Below are positions 1-7,453 of a stretch of DNA of 26,617 nucleotides, one piece after another; within the stretch, counting starts at the first letter, position 1, and every line of letters begins with the position of its first letter. Location: positions 36,424 through 63,040 of the forward strand of contig DDJC01000094.1 in assembly GCA_002339015.1 (NCBI GenBank), written 5' to 3'. The stretch is from Burkholderiales bacterium UBA1834. GTDB taxonomy: Bacteria > Pseudomonadota > Gammaproteobacteria > Burkholderiales > Burkholderiaceae_C. The translations under genes and the position numbers were made by a program. Under the pieces are notes generated by a model. It was not told the origin of the DNA and ran no database searches. It saw only the letters and a list, made by a program, of their open reading frames with translations.

Positions 1-920
1 GCATGGGCGGCGGCACCGGCACGGGCGCTGCACCCGTGATCGCCCGCGTGGCCAAGGAGATGGGCATCCTGACCGTTGGTGTGGTCACCAAGCCCTTCGA
101 GTTCGAGGGCAACCGCCGCATGAAGCAGGCCGAAGCCGGCCTCGCCGAGCTGGAAGCCAATGTCGACTCGCTGATCGTGGTGCTCAACGAGAAGCTGCTG
201 GAAGTGCTGGGCGACGACATCACCCAGGAAGAAGCCTTCAAGCAAGCCAATGATGTGCTGAAGAACGCCGTCGGCGGCATCAGCGACATCATCCACATCC
301 CGGGCCTGGTGAACGTCGACTTCGAAGACGTCAAGACCGTGATGAGCGAGCCGGGCAAGGCCATGATGGGCACGGCCACCGCCTCGGGCCCTGACCGCGC
401 TACCAAGGCCGCAGAGGCCGCCGTGGCCTGCCCGCTGCTCGAAGGCATCGACCTGTCGGGCGCGCGTGGCGTGCTGGTGCTGATCGCCGCGAGCAAGGCG
501 ACCTTCAAGCTGAGCGAGTCGCGCAATGCGATGAACACCATCCGCCGCTATGCCGCCGAAGACGCTCACGTGATCTACGGCACGGCCTACGACGAAAGCC
601 TGGGCGACCAGCTGCGCGTGACCGTGATCGCGACTGGCCTGAGCGCCGCCAAGCGCATGACCGTGGTGCACAGCGCGCCGCAGGCTCATTCGCAGATCTT
701 CGCCCGCACCGGCACCGACAACCTGCCCATCCTGAACAACCCGGTGCACCCGGGCGGTCACCAGATGGCCCACGGCCACGGCAATGACTTCAGCGGCCTG
801 AACACGCCCAGTGTGTGGCGCAGCGGCCGCACGCAGGCGGCCCAGAAGGTCGATGCCCTGGCCAGCAACGGCATGGACGAGCTGGAGATCCCGGCCTTCC
901 TGCGCAAGCAGGCGGACTGA
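1..920 (+). CDS. ftsZ: Cell division protein FtsZ (5' partial)
   Basis: FtsZ is the tubulin-like GTPase that polymerises into the cytokinetic Z-ring under the inner membrane. The window opens inside the gene, two bases into a codon, just before the tubulin signature GGGTGTG (around residue 104 in E. coli FtsZ), so roughly the first 100 residues are missing. Visible are the rest of the GTPase domain, including the VVTKPFEFEG segment, the activation domain, and a variable linker rich in His, Gly, Asn and Pro. The protein ends with the conserved peptide DELEIPAFLRKQAD, which binds FtsA and ZipA in E. coli. The stop is TGA at 918-920. The upstream dcw cluster is outside the window, and a terminator-like hairpin follows at 1016-1053. 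Identification is essentially certain. Confidence 0.98.
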   Translation, partial: MGGGTGTGAAPVIARVAKEMGILTVGVVTKPFEFEGNRRMKQAEAGLAELEANVDSLIVVLNEKLLEVLGDDITQEEAFKQANDVLKNAVGGISDIIHIPGLVNVDFEDVKTVMSEPGKAMMGTATASGPDRATKAAEAAVACPLLEGIDLSGARGVLVLIAASKATFKLSESRNAMNTIRRYAAEDAHVIYGTAYDESLGDQLRVTVIATGLSAAKRMTVVHSAPQAHSQIFARTGTDNLPILNNPVHPGGHQMAHGHGNDFSGLNTPSVWRSGRTQAAQKVDALASNGMDELEIPAFLRKQAD

Positions 921-985
921 TGGCCCGCGCCCGGGGCAGGCGTGCTGCCCCGGCATGTCATGACCGTTGACCAGTGAACCGAAGG

Positions 986-1006
986 CCCCGGCTGTGCCCG
1001 CCGGGG
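986..1006 (+). other. GC-rich hairpin downstream of ftsZ
   Basis: A perfect 7-bp inverted repeat, CCCCGGC at 986-992 and GCCGGGG at 1000-1006, encloses a 7-nt loop 65 bases after the ftsZ stop. There is no good T tract after it, so it is more likely an RNA-stabilising or pausing hairpin than an independent terminator. Confidence 0.4.
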
Positions 1007-1015
1007 TCGGGATTT

Positions 1016-1053
1016 GCGCCCTCCGCATGTGCGTGCGTGCGGGGGCGCTTTTT
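1016..1053 (+). terminator. Rho-independent terminator of ftsZ
   Basis: The arm GCGCCCTC (1016-1023) pairs with GGGGGCGC (1041-1048), with one G-U pair, and continues past a one-base bulge for three more pairs. Five T residues follow directly (1049-1053). This is the classical intrinsic terminator layout, about 95 bases after the ftsZ stop codon. Confidence 0.7.
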
Positions 1054-1127
1054 CATGCCTGCCTGACATCCAGGCGCATGGCCACGTCGGCCATCATCGG
1101 GCTGTCATGGAAAAGCGAAGCGGATGG

Positions 1128-1146
1128 GCAGGGCGGCAAGCCCTGC
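1128..1146 (-). terminator. Hairpin just after a small minus-strand ORF
   Basis: A perfect 7-bp stem, GCAGGGC (1128-1134) with GCCCTGC (1140-1146) and a 5-nt loop, sits directly next to the stop codon at 1147. On the minus strand a T-containing stretch follows only after about ten bases, so intrinsic termination is plausible but not clear. Confidence 0.35.
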
Positions 1147-1347
1147 TCAGGGGCGCCAGATGCGCTCGAGGTACACCAGGCAACCGAGACCCACAACGAT
1201 CAGCAGCGGGGTCAGGGTGGCGTCCAGCAACGCGGCTGCACTGGCCGATCCGGCGGCCGTGAGAAGGGCCAGCACAGCCCAGCCGATGGGCGGGCGGGCG
1301 CCGCCGCTGGCGGGCAGGCTCAGGGCGTCGTCGGGGGTGTCATGCAT
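1147..1347 (-). CDS. Possible small two-helix membrane protein
   Basis: This 66-residue reading frame starts MHDTPDDALS and holds two hydrophobic stretches, around residues 21-41 and 46-60, separated by a short turn with an aspartate. It ends in a basic, Trp-containing tail (ERIWRP). That layout suggests a small inner-membrane hairpin protein. I do not recognise a family. Support comes from the ordered hydrophobicity, typical high-GC codon use, and a hairpin immediately after the stop. No good ribosome binding site precedes the ATG at 1347. A longer frame from the ATG at 1416 is possible but adds a polar, Arg-rich stretch. It lies downstream of the hybrid kinase gene in the same direction. 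It could also be a chance frame. Confidence 0.4.
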   Translation of the reverse strand: MHDTPDDALSLPASGGARPPIGWAVLALLTAAGSASAAALLDATLTPLLIVVGLGCLVYLERIWRP

Positions 1348-1394
1348 GGCGGTGGTACGGCGGTCGGACTGCTGAACGAAACGCCATTGCACTC

Positions 1395-1406
1395 GAAAGC
1401 GCTTTC
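1395..1406. promoter_or_regulatory. 12-bp palindrome resembling a LacI-family operator
   Basis: GAAAGCGCTTTC is a perfect palindrome with a central CG, the form typical of LacI/GalR-family operators and of the Gram-positive cre site. It lies about 50 bases upstream of the small membrane-protein ORF and just after the stop of the hybrid kinase gene. The reading as an operator is inference, because no LacI-type regulator is present in the window. Confidence 0.25.
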
Positions 1407-1440
1407 CCGAGTCCATAACCCGCAGGGGTTAGGTGTGGCG

Positions 1441-3267
1441 CTACACCTTCCTTGAAAGCGTGTCCAAGGCCTGTTGCAGCTCGGCCGGCGAGAGTGGCTT
1501 GCGCCGAAGAATGACACCAGCGTCCGCGGCCCGGGCACCGAGTGTCGGGTCCAGGTCGCCAGTGAGCAGCAGGACGGGCAATTCGTGGCCGAACTCGTGC
1601 CGTGCCTGGTGGGCCACTGCCAGGCCGTCGTCGGCGGTGCCCAGGCGCAGGTCCGTGAGCAGGGCCTGGGGCCACGCATCGGCACGGGCCAGCGCTTCGA
1701 TGGCTTCGGCCAGGGTGGACCCTGCAAAGCACCGCCAGCCCAAGGCCTGCAACACCGTGCGGGTGGTTTCGCGCACCTCGTCGTCGTCTTCCACCAGCAG
1801 GATCGCCCGGGTGGGGGCATCGGGGCCGGGGGCGAAGGGTTGACCACCTGACGGCGCGGCCTCGGGGGCTGCAGCAGGGGCCTGTGCAGCCCGCACGAGC
1901 GGTACCCACAGCGAGAATGCCGAGCCCTGCCCGAGGCGTGAGCGCACGCTCAGCCGGTAGTCGCCGGCCTCCACCAGGCGACGCACCAGGCTCAGCCCCA
2001 GGCCCAACCCTTCGCGCAGATGGCGCGCGGGGTTGTGCAGCTGCACGTAGTCCTCGAAGATCCGGGCCCGGTCGGCGGGGGCGATGCCAGGTCCCTGGTC
2101 CCACACTTGCACCACCAGCCAGGGGCCCCGGGCGCGCGTGCGCAACTGCACCGTGCGGCCTGGCGGGGTGTAGCGCAAGGCGTTCTCCAGCAGGTTGCGC
2201 AGGATGCGCTGCAGGAACAGCGGGTCCGCCAGCACGGTGGCAGTGGCAGGCACGCCGCGTGCGTCCAGGCGTTGCCAGCGGAGCCCCTTGTCCTGGCACA
2301 GCAGCTCGAACTCGTCGGCCAGCTGCGACAGCAACGGTCGCAGGGCGATGGCGTGGGGCTGGTGCACCAGCTTCTGTGCATCCACGCGGGCGATGTCGAA
2401 CAGCTGCTCGAAGATGCCGCGCAGACCATCGACCGCGGCACTGATCTTGACAGCCAAGCCACGCGCTTGGGGCTCCTGCAGTTGCGTGGTCAACAGGCCT
2501 GACAGCAGCGTCAGGCTGTGCAGGGGCTGACGCACGTCGTGGCTGGCGGTGGCAATGAATGCGCTTTTCTGGCGGTTGGCCTGCTCGGCGGCCTCCTTGG
2601 CCAGACGCACCTTGCCGACCTCGTCGGCCAGTTCGGCCACGAGCTGTTCGTTGCGGATGCGCAAGCGCTCTGCCTCCAGCAGGCGCACCTCGATCAGGCG
2701 GCCCACGCCCAGGCACGTCACCATGGACAGGGTCAGGATCAGCGCGATGGTGGCCGTGCCTTCGGCCGGGTCGAACAGCAGGCGCGTCAGCACGATCAGC
2801 AGGATGGGCAGGTTGGCGGCCGTGGCCACGCCCGAATCGTGCGTGCTGAAGAACATGGCCGTGTAGCCGAAGATGATCAGCGCCGTGAGGATCAGCAGAT
2901 GCCATTGCGATGGCAGCGCGCCCCACAGCATGGCGGCCAGCAGCGCCCAGCCGGTGGCCTGAGTGACCTCGCGCATCAGCGTGATGGCCCGCCAGCGCGG
3001 GTAGTTGCCGGCATCGAGCACCACGCGGCGCAGGCGCCAGATCGACAGGCTGCCCCAGGACCACGTGGCCAGCAGCAGCGCGATGGGTGGCCCCCACTCC
3101 CACGGGGCCAGGCCGCTGCGTTGCACCACGGGGATGAGGGCCAGCAGCGCGATGAACTGCCCGGGAATGGCCCAGACATCCAGGCGCCAGTGGTCGCGCA
3201 GCTGTTCCAGGTAGATGGCCTGGTCGGTGGGCGTGAGGTCCCGCAGGGTCAGGCGCAGGAACTTCAT
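1441..3267 (-). CDS. Hybrid sensor histidine kinase with C-terminal receiver
   Basis: The 608-residue inner-membrane protein has an N-terminal region with about six hydrophobic segments (residues 31-185), then a coiled linker (about 195-235). The dimerisation/phosphoacceptor domain carries SHDVRQPLHSL with His243. The HATPase domain shows the N box (NLLENALRY, Asn362), the G1 box (DQGPGIA) and the G2 box (GLGLGLSLVRR). A Pro/Ala linker leads to a receiver with the acidic cluster EDDD (about 493-496), phospho-acceptor Asp539 and Lys590. The input domain is membrane-embedded without a large periplasmic part, so the signal may be sensed in the membrane. The ATG at 3267 lies five bases after the stop of the upstream regulator gene, which suggests co-translation with cca and the regulator. 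The ligand is unknown. Confidence 0.93.
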   Translation of the reverse strand: MKFLRLTLRDLTPTDQAIYLEQLRDHWRLDVWAIPGQFIALLALIPVVQRSGLAPWEWGPPIALLLATWSWGSLSIWRLRRVVLDAGNYPRWRAITLMREVTQATGWALLAAMLWGALPSQWHLLILTALIIFGYTAMFFSTHDSGVATAANLPILLIVLTRLLFDPAEGTATIALILTLSMVTCLGVGRLIEVRLLEAERLRIRNEQLVAELADEVGKVRLAKEAAEQANRQKSAFIATASHDVRQPLHSLTLLSGLLTTQLQEPQARGLAVKISAAVDGLRGIFEQLFDIARVDAQKLVHQPHAIALRPLLSQLADEFELLCQDKGLRWQRLDARGVPATATVLADPLFLQRILRNLLENALRYTPPGRTVQLRTRARGPWLVVQVWDQGPGIAPADRARIFEDYVQLHNPARHLREGLGLGLSLVRRLVEAGDYRLSVRSRLGQGSAFSLWVPLVRAAQAPAAAPEAAPSGGQPFAPGPDAPTRAILLVEDDDEVRETTRTVLQALGWRCFAGSTLAEAIEALARADAWPQALLTDLRLGTADDGLAVAHQARHEFGHELPVLLLTGDLDPTLGARAADAGVILRRKPLSPAELQQALDTLSRKV

Positions 3268-3272
3268 GCGGT

Positions 3273-3974
3273 TCAGCGGGCTGGGGCGGTAGTGTCTGCC
3301 CACCCGTCGCGCGCGCAGTTGAGCAGCAGTTGCACGCGGTTGCTTGCGCCATGCGCGCGCAGGATGGCACGCACGTGCAGCTTCACGGTTTCTTCGCTAA
3401 TGCCGAGCTGGTTGGCGATGAGCGCATTGGCCAGGCCATGCAGCAGCAGGGCGCGTACCTCGATCTGGCGGGGCGTGAGCCGCGGGGGTGCCCGCTGACC
3501 GGATGCGGCTTCACACCGGTCCGCAGGGGCGTGGCCATCCTCATCGGTGCCTGCGGCGGCATGGGCCTGTGCCAGCAACTCGCGTGGGAAATACACGCCG
3601 CCATGGGCCAGCGTGCGCAGCCCTTCAGTGAAGTGCGCCAGGCTGCCGGCCTTGGGCACGAAGGCGCAGGCACCTTCGCGCACGCATGCCAGCGCCAGCC
3701 CCAGGTCATTGCTGCCGGAGACGACGCCGATGCGGGCGCGCGGGGCATGGGCACGCAGCTGCCGCAGCGTCTCCAGACCCTGGGCGTCGGGCAGGTTCAG
3801 GTCGGTGATGATCACCTCGATGCCTGGGGCCGGGGCGCTCTCCAGGCAGCGCAGGGCCGCAGCCAGATCATCGGCCTGGTGCGTGGTGAGGTCGGGCCAG
3901 CGGGCGGTGACCACCTTGAGGATGCCTTCGCTGACCAGGGCGTGGTCTTCCACCACCAACAGCGTTCGGGTCAC
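3273..3974 (-). CDS. NarL/LuxR-type response regulator
   Basis: The 233-residue protein begins VTRTLLVVEDH from a GTG at 3974. The receiver domain has the acidic pair Glu9/Asp10, phospho-acceptor Asp58 in ITDLNLPD, Ser86 at the switch position and Lys108 in VPKAG. A linker of about 35 residues leads to a LuxR-type helix-turn-helix (about 166-220) with LTPRQIEV and the recognition helix region ISEETVKLHV. It should bind DNA as a phosphorylated dimer. The GTG overlaps the TGA of cca, and the hybrid kinase gene starts five bases after its stop, so the cognate partner is very probably that kinase. No target is evident in the window. The later in-frame Met codons would cut into the receiver, which supports the GTG start. 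Confidence 0.93.
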   Translation of the reverse strand: MTRTLLVVEDHALVSEGILKVVTARWPDLTTHQADDLAAALRCLESAPAPGIEVIITDLNLPDAQGLETLRQLRAHAPRARIGVVSGSNDLGLALACVREGACAFVPKAGSLAHFTEGLRTLAHGGVYFPRELLAQAHAAAGTDEDGHAPADRCEAASGQRAPPRLTPRQIEVRALLLHGLANALIANQLGISEETVKLHVRAILRAHGASNRVQLLLNCARDGWADTTAPAR

Positions 3975-5227
3975 TGCGCCTTGTCCTCGTCGTGCGGTTG
4001 CGGCTGTGGCCGCAGGGCGGCCAGGGCCTGTGTGCGAGCCTGCTGGATGACGTCGGCGATGGCCGCGCCCTTCTGGCCACGCGCCATGGCCTGGGCGGCC
4101 AGTTGGGCGGTGTCGATCGACTGGCAGGCCCGCAGGGCCAGCGGCAGGGCCGTGGCGGGTTGGTAGGCGCTGTCCTCGAAACCCAGGCGGCCGCGGGCAT
4201 CGCATTCGCAGGCCAGCAGGATGTCGGGCAGGCGCTGCGGTTTGCGGAAGGCATCGAGCCGTTCCAGCAGGCGTACCGTGGCCGCGGCAGACAGGTCCGC
4301 GCTGCGGTGGATGTTGCCATGCTCGCGCGCCACCACATCGGCCAGCTCGCGGCAGTCGTTGGGCACGCGCAGGCGCTCGCAAACATCCTTGAGCAGTCTG
4401 GCGCTGCGGCCCTCGTGGCCCAGGTGGCGAGGCAGCACGTCGGCGGGGGTGGTGCCTTTGCCCAGGTCGTGGCACAGGCAGGCGAAGCGCACGGGCAGCG
4501 AGGCCTGCAGGCGCGCGCTCATGTCCAGCACCATCATCAGGTGCACGCCGGTGTCGACCTCGGGGTGGTAGTCGGCGCGCTGGGGCACGCCCCACAGGCG
4601 GTCGACCTCGGGCAGCAGGCGGGCCAGCGCACCGCAATCGCGCAGCACCTCGAACATGCGCGAAGGGCGTACTTCCAGCAGGCCGCGCGCCAGTTCCTGC
4701 CAGACTCGTTCGGCCACCAGGTGGTCGGCTTCACCCTCGTCGACCATGCGGCGCATCAGGGCGGCGGTGTCCGGTGCCACGGTGAAGTCGGGCAGGCGGG
4801 CGGCGAAGCGGGCCAGGCGCAGGATGCGCACCGGGTCTTCGCCGAACGCCGGTGAGACGTGGCGCAGCACCCGGGCGTTCAGGTCCTGCTGCCCCCCGTA
4901 GGGATCGACCAGCGTGCCGTTTTCCGCCTGGGCCATGGCGTTGATGGTCAGGTCGCGACGGGCCAGGTCTTCTTCCAGGGTGACCTCGGGTGTGGCCTGG
5001 AACACGAAGCCGTGGTAACCCCGCCCGGATTTGCGCTCGGTACGGGCCAGCGCGTATTCCTCTTTCGTCTGTGGGTGCAGGAAGACGGGGAAATCGCGGC
5101 CGACAGGTAGAAAGCCCCGGGCGACCATGGCCTCGGGTGAGGCGCCCACGACCACCCAATCGTGGTCTTGCGTGGGACGGCCCAGCAGCCGGTCGCGGAC
5201 GGCGCCGCCGACGAGGTAGGTTTTCAT
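3971..5227 (-). CDS. cca: CCA-adding enzyme (multifunctional tRNA nucleotidyltransferase)
   Basis: This enzyme builds or repairs the 3' CCA end of tRNAs from CTP and ATP in the cytoplasm. The 418-residue protein starts MKTYLVGGAVRD, with the nucleotidyltransferase GGxxR motif and catalytic carboxylates Asp21 and Asp23 (DHDW). RRDLTINAMA (90-99) and EDPVRILRLARFAARL (130-145) are class II neck and nucleotide-recognition motifs. A C-terminal HD domain has His253/Asp254 in CHDLGKG, as in the E. coli-type multifunctional enzyme with phosphatase and phosphodiesterase activities. Its length matches that of E. coli (412). The start at 5227 was chosen because residues upstream of MKTYLVGG match no family extension. 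Its stop overlaps the start of a response regulator gene. Confidence 0.97.
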   Translation of the reverse strand: MKTYLVGGAVRDRLLGRPTQDHDWVVVGASPEAMVARGFLPVGRDFPVFLHPQTKEEYALARTERKSGRGYHGFVFQATPEVTLEEDLARRDLTINAMAQAENGTLVDPYGGQQDLNARVLRHVSPAFGEDPVRILRLARFAARLPDFTVAPDTAALMRRMVDEGEADHLVAERVWQELARGLLEVRPSRMFEVLRDCGALARLLPEVDRLWGVPQRADYHPEVDTGVHLMMVLDMSARLQASLPVRFACLCHDLGKGTTPADVLPRHLGHEGRSARLLKDVCERLRVPNDCRELADVVAREHGNIHRSADLSAAATVRLLERLDAFRKPQRLPDILLACECDARGRLGFEDSAYQPATALPLALRACQSIDTAQLAAQAMARGQKGAAIADVIQQARTQALAALRPQPQPHDEDKAQ

Positions 5228-5275
5228 GAGGCAAAAGTATGGGGGCGATGCGCGAAGACGGGGCGCCTGAACATT

Positions 5276-5330
5276 GTGCATTGCACCATGGTGGCGGCCC
5301 AAGTAAGGGCAGCAGCGCACTGGATGCACC
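5276..5330. promoter_or_regulatory. Candidate activator sites upstream of the sigma-54 promoter
   Basis: GTGCATTGCAC (5276-5286) is an 11-bp palindrome centred about 116 bases upstream of the predicted transcription start at about 5397. A second TGCACC half-site at 5325-5330 lies 43 bases from the first TGCACC (5282-5287), close to four helical turns. This position and spacing fit an enhancer-binding protein, but the assignment is inference only. Confidence 0.3.
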
Positions 5331-5370
5331 TCAAGCAGGAAAAAAAGCCGCCCTCATGGGGTGTGACATC

Positions 5371-5386
5371 TGGCACGGAGTATGCG
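5371..5386 (+). promoter_or_regulatory. Sigma-54 (-24/-12) promoter of the PEP-CTERM gene
   Basis: CTGGCACGGAGTATGC matches the RpoN consensus TGGCAC-N5-TTGC with one mismatch in the -12 element. GG at 5372-5373 and GC at 5384-5385 are exactly 12 bases apart. Transcription would start near 5397, leaving a 41-base leader that carries the strong ribosome binding site AGGGAGGT (5426-5433). I recall reports that some PEP-CTERM genes in floc-forming betaproteobacteria depend on RpoN, which agrees with this reading. Confidence 0.65.
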
Positions 5387-5437
5387 TGAGGGGGCTCAGG
5401 TTCTGTGTCATTTGTCATTCCCCCCAGGGAGGTAGGT

Positions 5438-5914
5438 ATGAGCATGCAAACGAAGAAATGGGTGCTGGCCGCGGTAGCTGCTGCGTCCATGGCGTCCGCC
5501 GGTACGGTCAGCGCCATCGAACTGACCGGCACGCTGGATCCCACCATGGTGCCCATGCTGGGCACGGTGGGGCTGGATGTGCTGAGCCTGTCGTTCACGG
5601 CGGGAGACTACGTGGTGAGCGTGGTGGGACCGGCTGCCCCCAGCCTGTTCTTGGATCCTTCCAATACCTTCGTGAACTACACGTCGAGCAGCGGCCTGGG
5701 TTCGCTCTACTCCTACCTGTACAGTGGCCTGTCGGGTACCTACAAGCTCAGCCTGCTGGGCACGCCCGGCGCGGCCTACAAGGTCAGCGTCTTCGGCACG
5801 GGCACGGTGACGGTGGTTCCCGAGCCTGAATCCCTGGCCTTGGCCCTCGGCGGTCTGGGTGTGCTCGGCCTGCTGGGCCGTCGCCGCCTGACCAGCGGCG
5901 CGACGCAGGGCTGA
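5438..5914 (+). CDS. PEP-CTERM sorting domain protein
   Basis: The 158-residue exported protein begins MSMQTKKW and has a signal peptide probably cleaved after TVSA (residue 26). A Gly/Ser/Thr/Tyr-rich beta-type region of about 100 residues follows. The tail from residue 127 is a textbook PEP-CTERM signal: VPEPESLAL, a hydrophobic helix rich in Gly and Leu, then the basic stop GRRR. By family knowledge, such proteins are processed by an exosortase (EpsH/Xrt) and presented at the cell surface or in the exopolysaccharide matrix. No exosortase gene is in this window. AGGGAGGT four bases before the ATG at 5438 decides the start; a second ATG follows at 5444. The gene stands alone behind a sigma-54 promoter and is divergent from cca. 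The role of the mature domain is unknown. Confidence 0.9.
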   Translation: MSMQTKKWVLAAVAAASMASAGTVSAIELTGTLDPTMVPMLGTVGLDVLSLSFTAGDYVVSVVGPAAPSLFLDPSNTFVNYTSSSGLGSLYSYLYSGLSGTYKLSLLGTPGAAYKVSVFGTGTVTVVPEPESLALALGGLGVLGLLGRRRLTSGATQG

Positions 5915-6514
5915 TCACCAGCGCAGGGGCTGGCTGCGCCACCAGTTGCGCAGCCGTTCCCACCAGTGAGGGCTGCCGACGGCCGGGCCCTGTTCGCCGT
6001 CATCGAACCACGTGCGCGATGTGCACTGCTGAGTGGTGTGGTCGACGGCCAGCAACTGTGCGGGCTGTGCCGCATCTGCTTCCTGCCAGCAGAAGCTGCT
6101 CCGGTACAGGCGGATGCTGCTGATCTGCAGTGTGTAGGGCTGACCGGCTTTCAATAGTCGCGTCGGAATGCCTACGCACTGTGCTGGCGCATCCGGCCAG
6201 CTGCGGCTGGCGTTGGCCCCTTCTTCCGTGTCCTGCTGCCACAGCGGAGCGCTGGCGTCGTCAGGCGCGATGCCCGTCCACAACTGGACGGTCCACCCCT
6301 GCTGCCCTTCGTTGGGCGAGCTCGCGTTCACGTGGGCACACAGCGGGGTGCTGGGCACACCTTGTGCCCCCACCGCCAGTTCCACCGGACCGCGCACCTC
6401 GGCCGAGGTGCCCCATGCGGCTTGCATGCCGGCCAGTGCCGCCCACAGGCTCACCACGATCTGGCGTGACCACTCGGCGTGGAACGTGGATGGTGCGCGG
6501 CAACGTTCTGGCAT
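5915..6514 (-). CDS. Secreted orphan protein with Trp/Arg-rich tail
   Basis: I do not recognise this 199-residue protein. It has a hydrophobic segment near the N-terminus (IVVSLWAALAGMQAAWG, about residues 19-35) that looks like a signal peptide. The mature part has several cysteines that could form disulfides, which fits a periplasmic or secreted protein. The central part (about 70-145) is mixed polar and aromatic. The last 17 residues, HWWERLRNWWRSQPLRW, hold five Trp and four Arg. The ATG at 6514 is preceded by GAAGGA eight bases upstream; a TTG lies just before it in frame. Its stop directly abuts that of the PEP-CTERM gene, so the two converge with no spacer. Function is unknown. Confidence 0.7.
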   Translation of the reverse strand: MPERCRAPSTFHAEWSRQIVVSLWAALAGMQAAWGTSAEVRGPVELAVGAQGVPSTPLCAHVNASSPNEGQQGWTVQLWTGIAPDDASAPLWQQDTEEGANASRSWPDAPAQCVGIPTRLLKAGQPYTLQISSIRLYRSSFCWQEADAAQPAQLLAVDHTTQQCTSRTWFDDGEQGPAVGSPHWWERLRNWWRSQPLRW

Positions 6515-6631
6515 CAAAGGGATCCTTCAAAAAGTCGGCGAGGACAGCCCCCGCGGAAGGCCGCCGTGACTGGCGAGGCTCGTGCACCTTGTCGCCAGAT
6601 GACAGGTGCTTGACGCCAGCGAGGCGAGCGA

Positions 6632-7453
6632 TCAGCCCGCCTTGCATTCGCCGGCCAGACGGGCCAGCGCCAGGTAGTGGTCCACCGGCACTTCCTCCGC
6701 ACGGCGCTGCAGGTCGAAATCCGCCTGGAGGCCACGCTCCTCGAGCCAGCGGCCCAGGGTGTTGCGCAGCATCTTGCGGCGCTGTGAAAAGGCCACGGTG
6801 ACGATTTCGCCGAGCAGGGGCACGTTCAGGTCGGCCTGGGCCGCCGCAGGGTAGGGCACCATGCGCACCACGGCCGACTCCACCTTGGGTGGTGGATCGA
6901 AGGCCTCGGGGGGCACGTCGACGATGGATTCCATCTCGTAGCGCCATTGCAGCATCACGCTCAGGCGCCCGTAATCCTTGCTGCCGGGCGAGGCCACCAT
7001 GCGGTCGACCACTTCCTTTTGCAGCATGAAGTGCTGGTCTTCCACCCGCGCGGCGAAGGGCAGCAGGTGGAACAGGATGGGCGTGGAGATGTTGTAGGGC
7101 AGGTTGCCGATCACGCGCAGGGGCTTGCCGGCCTGCTCGGCCAGGGCCGCGAAATCGACATTGAGCACGTCGGATTCGACCACCGCGAGTTCGGCGCGCT
7201 TGCGCAGCCGGGCGGCGAGGTCGCGGTCCAGCTCGATCACAGTGAGTTGGCCACTGCGCTGTACCACCGGGTTGGTGAGGGCGCCCAGGCCGGGGCCGAT
7301 CTCGACCAGGGGCTGGCCGGGGCGTGGATCGATGCCGCGAACGATCTCGTCGATCACGCCCGGATCGGCCAGGAAGTGCTGGCCGAAACGCTTACGGGCG
7401 CGGTGGTTGTCACCGGCCCCTGCGCCGCGGTCAGGTCGCCGTTCAGGGCGCAT
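6632..7453 (-). CDS. rsmA: 16S rRNA (adenine1518-N6/adenine1519-N6)-dimethyltransferase
   Basis: RsmA (KsgA) transfers four methyl groups from S-adenosylmethionine to the two adjacent adenines near the 3' end of 16S rRNA during late 30S assembly. The 273-residue protein equals the length of E. coli KsgA. It shows the family start RARKRFGQHFL (about 18-28), SAM-binding motif I VEIGPGLGALT, the acidic end of motif II (IELDRDL), the catalytic motif IV GNLPYNIST, and the C-terminal FSQRRKMLRNTL. The ATG at 7453 overlaps the end of surA by 11 bases, indicating translational coupling and fixing the start; the frame extends further upstream, but only inside surA. It is the last gene of the lptD-surA-rsmA run. 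Confidence 0.97.
   Translation of the reverse strand: MRPERRPDRGAGAGDNHRARKRFGQHFLADPGVIDEIVRGIDPRPGQPLVEIGPGLGALTNPVVQRSGQLTVIELDRDLAARLRKRAELAVVESDVLNVDFAALAEQAGKPLRVIGNLPYNISTPILFHLLPFAARVEDQHFMLQKEVVDRMVASPGSKDYGRLSVMLQWRYEMESIVDVPPEAFDPPPKVESAVVRMVPYPAAAQADLNVPLLGEIVTVAFSQRRKMLRNTLGRWLEERGLQADFDLQRRAEEVPVDHYLALARLAGECKAG

Noticed and set aside
1340..3370. 676-codon minus-strand frame overlapping the hybrid kinase
   Set aside because: It is an Arg/Pro/Gly/His-rich shadow frame of the kinase gene with no domain pattern; the other frame has full kinase and receiver motifs.
3365..3380. TGGCAC resembling a sigma-54 -24 element
   Set aside because: It lies inside the response regulator coding region, the -12 element does not fit at the required spacing, and no gene starts downstream in that direction.
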